Of a stretch of 64,000 nt of DNA, positions 62,601 to 64,000 are shown piece by piece. The translations under genes and the position numbers were made by a program. The notes beneath the pieces are model-generated. The model did no database searches, had not been told where the DNA came from, and worked only from the letters and a program-made list of their open reading frames with translations. The stretch's first letter is position 1. Every line of letters begins with the position of its first letter. The DNA comes from Trematomus loennbergii (Eukaryota > Chordata > Actinopteri > Perciformes > Nototheniidae). The stretch covers positions 23,497,303 to 23,561,302 of the forward strand of contig JAAOOA010000002.1 in assembly GCA_012861695.1 (NCBI GenBank), given 5' to 3'.

Positions 62601-63655
62601 AGATGAAGAAGTTCCTTCTTATCACAGTAAGCACTGCTCAGTGTGTGAACAGTTTGAGAGTTTGGCCTTGCTTTAGAGCAGATTAGACTCAGACTGATAC
62701 CTGACTAGTTTGCAGAGAACATTATGTTTCAGTGCGAGGATAAAGTGACAGCTCCTCTTATCTGGTTTGACCCGAAGGTCGGCAGCTTCTGATCCACAGC
62801 TCAGTGTTTGTTTCTCAGAGGCTCGGGTACCTGCAGCAGCCAGGTACTTTGAACCAAAATCTATAGATATATATTCTTCAGTCAGTGTTGAACTAAGTAC
62901 ATTTACTCAAGTATTGTAGTAAAGAGGTACTTGTACTTTGCTTGAGTATTTTATTTTCATAGCATTTTATACTTCCACTAAAATTCAAAGGAAGATATTG
63001 TGCTTTTCACCTGAATACAGTTTTCTTACAGATTTAGTTACTTTTACAAATCAAGAATTTCTCATAAAGATTCATGTTTATGAAATATGATGAAATGTTT
63101 TGTTATGACTAAAACTTGCAAATTGTTTATACAAGAAGAGTTACTTGATTAATCCACTAGCCGATTGAGGGATAATTATTTCTAATCTATAAACATATAT
63201 TCTAGTTTATTCCCAATAATAGTTTTTTTGTGGGTTTTTTGTAACTTATTTTTCTGATTTGGTACTTTTCCATTTAATACTTTAATTACGTTAAGCTGAT
63301 TATACTTACTTACTTTTATTTAAGTAACATTTTGAATGCCTGACTGTAACAGTGGAACTCAATTCTCCTTTAACCACTGTCTACAGTTCAGACAGGATAA
63401 CACACATTACACACACAAACACACTCTCTTGGGACTCACAGTGTTGAGCTGATCTCTGAGTCTCTGTGTGTGCTCGCTGTGCTCCAGCTCGGCTCGGCTC
63501 TTGTCCCTCTCGGCCTCGCTGAGGGTCCGGGTCAGCTGCTCCACCTGGCCGCTCAGCTCCCTCACATCCCTCTCCAGCTCGCCCACCTGGCTCTCCCACT
63601 GGGATTGGCAGCCCTCCAGCTTCTGCCGCAGCTCATGCCTGCCCTGCTCCAGCGC
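50407..63655 (-). CDS. BICD family-like cargo adaptor (BICDL1/BICDL2 family), partial, 5' end beyond the right edge
   Basis: BICD-like adaptors link dynein-dynactin to Rab6/Rab13 vesicles through long coiled coils. Nine coding exons give 449 residues, almost entirely heptad-like. The C-terminal block KDRDEAIARKNLMEAELI, NDMMSLNNQLLEAIQRKLEL, SQELEAWQDDIQIIINQQLK matches the conserved C-terminal coiled coil of human BICDL1 and BICDL2, the cargo (Rab)-binding end. HELRQKLEGCQSQWESQVGE in the first exon matches BICDL2 upstream. The tail FFRRPS...TPWRDWLRRGKG has no close human counterpart known to me. All phases agree with no frameshift. I cannot decide between BICDL1, BICDL2 and the fish-specific bicdl2-like gene, so no symbol is given. 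Confidence 0.85.
51707..51827 (-). CDS. BICD-like gene C-terminal coiled-coil exon
   Basis: KNLMEAELIRSKNDMMSLNN, then QLLEAIQRKLELSQELEAWQ; the strongest family match. Confidence 0.92.
52087..52199 (-). CDS. BICD-like gene coiled-coil exon
   Basis: NVQLQQENSELRQRLQSGQE, then FVHQAIKDRDEAIA; DRDEAIA is shared with BICDL1. Phase 2 out. Confidence 0.88.
52751..52828 (-). CDS. BICD-like gene small exon
   Basis: 26 codons, ELNQAFVVRTGDQCGNPSAA then EELRDQ. Acceptor gtcccag, donor CAG|gtaact. Confidence 0.78.
52829..53873. other. BICD-like gene intron, no feature seen
   Basis: 1.0 kb, AT-rich, no recognised exon or repeat. Confidence 0.5.
53874..54038 (-). CDS. BICD-like gene exon
   Basis: ITQEMGSILQLLLPLTQHLN, then DLKAMLLQLKGAAQTLTQAS. 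55 codons; a C7/G7 run is in frame. Confidence 0.82.
54039..55697. other. BICD-like gene intron, no feature seen
   Basis: 1.7 kb without recognised exon or repeat. Confidence 0.5.
55698..55880 (-). CDS. BICD-like gene coiled-coil exon
   Basis: LSEAWQEVEAAQGRSQQLQA, QVEELQEEVS, then TSLLSELESSLETA; parallels the BICDL1 VEELTEERSLQ...SLLSEIEQSME block. 61 codons. Confidence 0.87.
56376..56522 (-). CDS. BICD-like gene coiled-coil exon
   Basis: VLRLTQKEQVLEERIESVCQ, then LASLQTRLALHDQLKQQHSQ. 49 codons. Confidence 0.87.
56921..57274. mobile_element. TTAA-flanked MITE, piggyBac-like
   Basis: 354 bp. TTAA then AGGTGGGGTATGTAA on the left; TTACCTACCCCACCT then TTAA on the right, so ends are inverted and TTAA is duplicated. 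A short palindrome TTTTAGCC/GGCTAAAA lies inside. Non-coding. Confidence 0.75.
57632..57748 (-). CDS. BICD-like gene coiled-coil exon
   Basis: AMAVERAMSGELQALKQELQ, then RPQDEELISAMREQ. 39 codons, phase 0 both ends. Confidence 0.85.
58640..58870. other. GC-richer unique block in a BICD-like gene intron
   Basis: About 230 bp, GC-rich against an AT-rich background, no open frame of note and no repeat ends. Could be a conserved enhancer; this is inference from composition only. Confidence 0.3.
58880..59061 (+). repeat. Two poly-G runs (G11 and G16)
   Basis: G11 at 58880-58890 and G16 at 59046-59061 on the plus strand, thus C runs in the transcript sense. Confidence 0.9.
61068..61121 (-). CDS. 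Candidate alternative first exon of the BICD-like gene
   Basis: ATG then SDVFLPDVVERAVASAA, 18 codons, ending at donor GCG|gtgagt in phase 0, which joins in frame to the exon at 57632. No acceptor-like tract precedes it, and ATAAAAGG lies about 150 bp upstream (61271-61278). This would give a 395-residue isoform lacking the N-terminal coiled coil. Confidence 0.5.
61122..61300 (-). promoter_or_regulatory. Possible internal promoter of the BICD-like gene
   Basis: Minus-strand TATA-like ATAAAAGG at 61271-61278 would place a start near 61245 and a 5' UTR of about 120 nt before the ATG at 61121. Confidence 0.35.
61834..62090. mobile_element. Degraded hAT-like MITE
   Basis: AAGGCTGCAACTAATGATTA then TTTTCATAATC resembles the widespread fish AGGGCTGCAACTAACGATTA family. 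Only the left end is clear. Confidence 0.5.
62140..62480. repeat. Retroelement 3'-end relic
   Basis: ACCTTTATTTAACCAGATAA, then GACCTGGCCAAGAAGGCAGC: a motif pair often seen at 3' ends of fish LINE-like repeats. Confidence 0.5.
62884..63378. mobile_element. Degraded hAT-like MITE (AGTAC family)
   Basis: Left AACTAAGTACATTTACTCAA and right CCACTG ends, with TACTTTTACTT-like stretches. Same family type as 48160-48689; ends approximate. Confidence 0.5.
63440..63655 (-). CDS. BICD-like gene, first exon in window (coiled coil)
   Basis: 72 codons, ALEQGRHELRQKLEGCQSQW, then QVEQLTRTLSEAERDKSRAE and RLRDQLNT. Acceptor tgtgtag and donor ACT|gtgagt show it is an internal exon, so more 5' exons lie past base 64000. 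Confidence 0.85.
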
Positions 63656-64000
63656 CTACACAACACAGATTCAGAGTGACGGTTAACTCAACATAGGCAG
63701 TTTATACTTTGCATAGGTCTGAAATTATAATGCTTCTAAATGTGCCTTGTCAGCAACAGGATATCATAATAACAAAGTTTTGTTTTGAAAAGGAATCTGA
63801 GGGACAGAATGTGCCAGCAGGCATCATTTAGAGCTTTGAAGGATCATCAAAATGAATTATTGCTGGATATTTGTATTAATAATTTTTTTTTATCTATTGC
63901 ACTGAAATGTACAGCATGTAATTAATGTGCTACAGAAACATCAGTCAAATCTGTTTTCATATATTTCATTATAGATAAAACTATCATTCATCTTCTAGGC
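63656..64000. other. Intron upstream of the first visible BICD-like exon
   Basis: 345 bp, AT-rich, no feature seen. Confidence 0.5.

Noticed and set aside
1..64000. CRISPR arrays, operons, phage or other prokaryotic systems
   Set aside because: No regularly spaced repeats or bacterial-type genes; the whole window behaves as vertebrate intron-exon DNA.

Overview
The window is vertebrate nuclear DNA from a ray-finned fish, probably a percomorph teleost. The exons are short and phase-consistent with GT-AG introns. The encoded proteins are clear orthologues or homologues of known vertebrate proteins, and the introns carry many small non-autonomous DNA transposons of fish type. I cannot name the species. 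There are no bacterial genes, operons, CRISPR arrays or RNA genes that I can support.

Three genes lie head to tail, all on the minus strand, so transcription runs right to left: a BICD-family-like dynein cargo adaptor (50.4 kb to beyond the right edge), ube4a (36.9-47.5 kb, complete) and kmt2a (33.3 kb to beyond the left edge, 34 exons, lacking only the last SET-domain exons). The ube4a to kmt2a order and orientation match human 11q23, but the small ATP5MG gene that sits between them in human is not visible in the 3.7 kb gap here.

kmt2a (MLL1) reads from the menin-binding N terminus through the LEDGF-binding motif, AT hooks, CXXC, PHD1-3, bromodomain, extended PHD, FYRN, a long linker with both Taspase1 sites and the KIX-binding motif, FYRC and Win motif into the SET domain. 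The frame can be followed only by allowing about 18 single-base losses. They are spread over nine exons, mostly in short C/G or A runs; no insertion or nonsense change was found. The other two genes show none. This looks like consensus under-calling in the assembly rather than gene decay, and is the main caution for users of this sequence.

ube4a encodes a complete 1075-residue E4/U-box ubiquitin ligase in 19 coding exons behind a non-coding first exon. The BICD-like gene shows nine coding exons of coiled coil plus a possible internal alternative first exon at 61.1 kb. Between exons the window holds hAT-type elements with 8-bp target duplications, two TTAA-flanked MITEs, LINE-tail relics, a long CA microsatellite and a few GC-richer unique blocks that could be regulatory. 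I did not find an undescribed biological system here.
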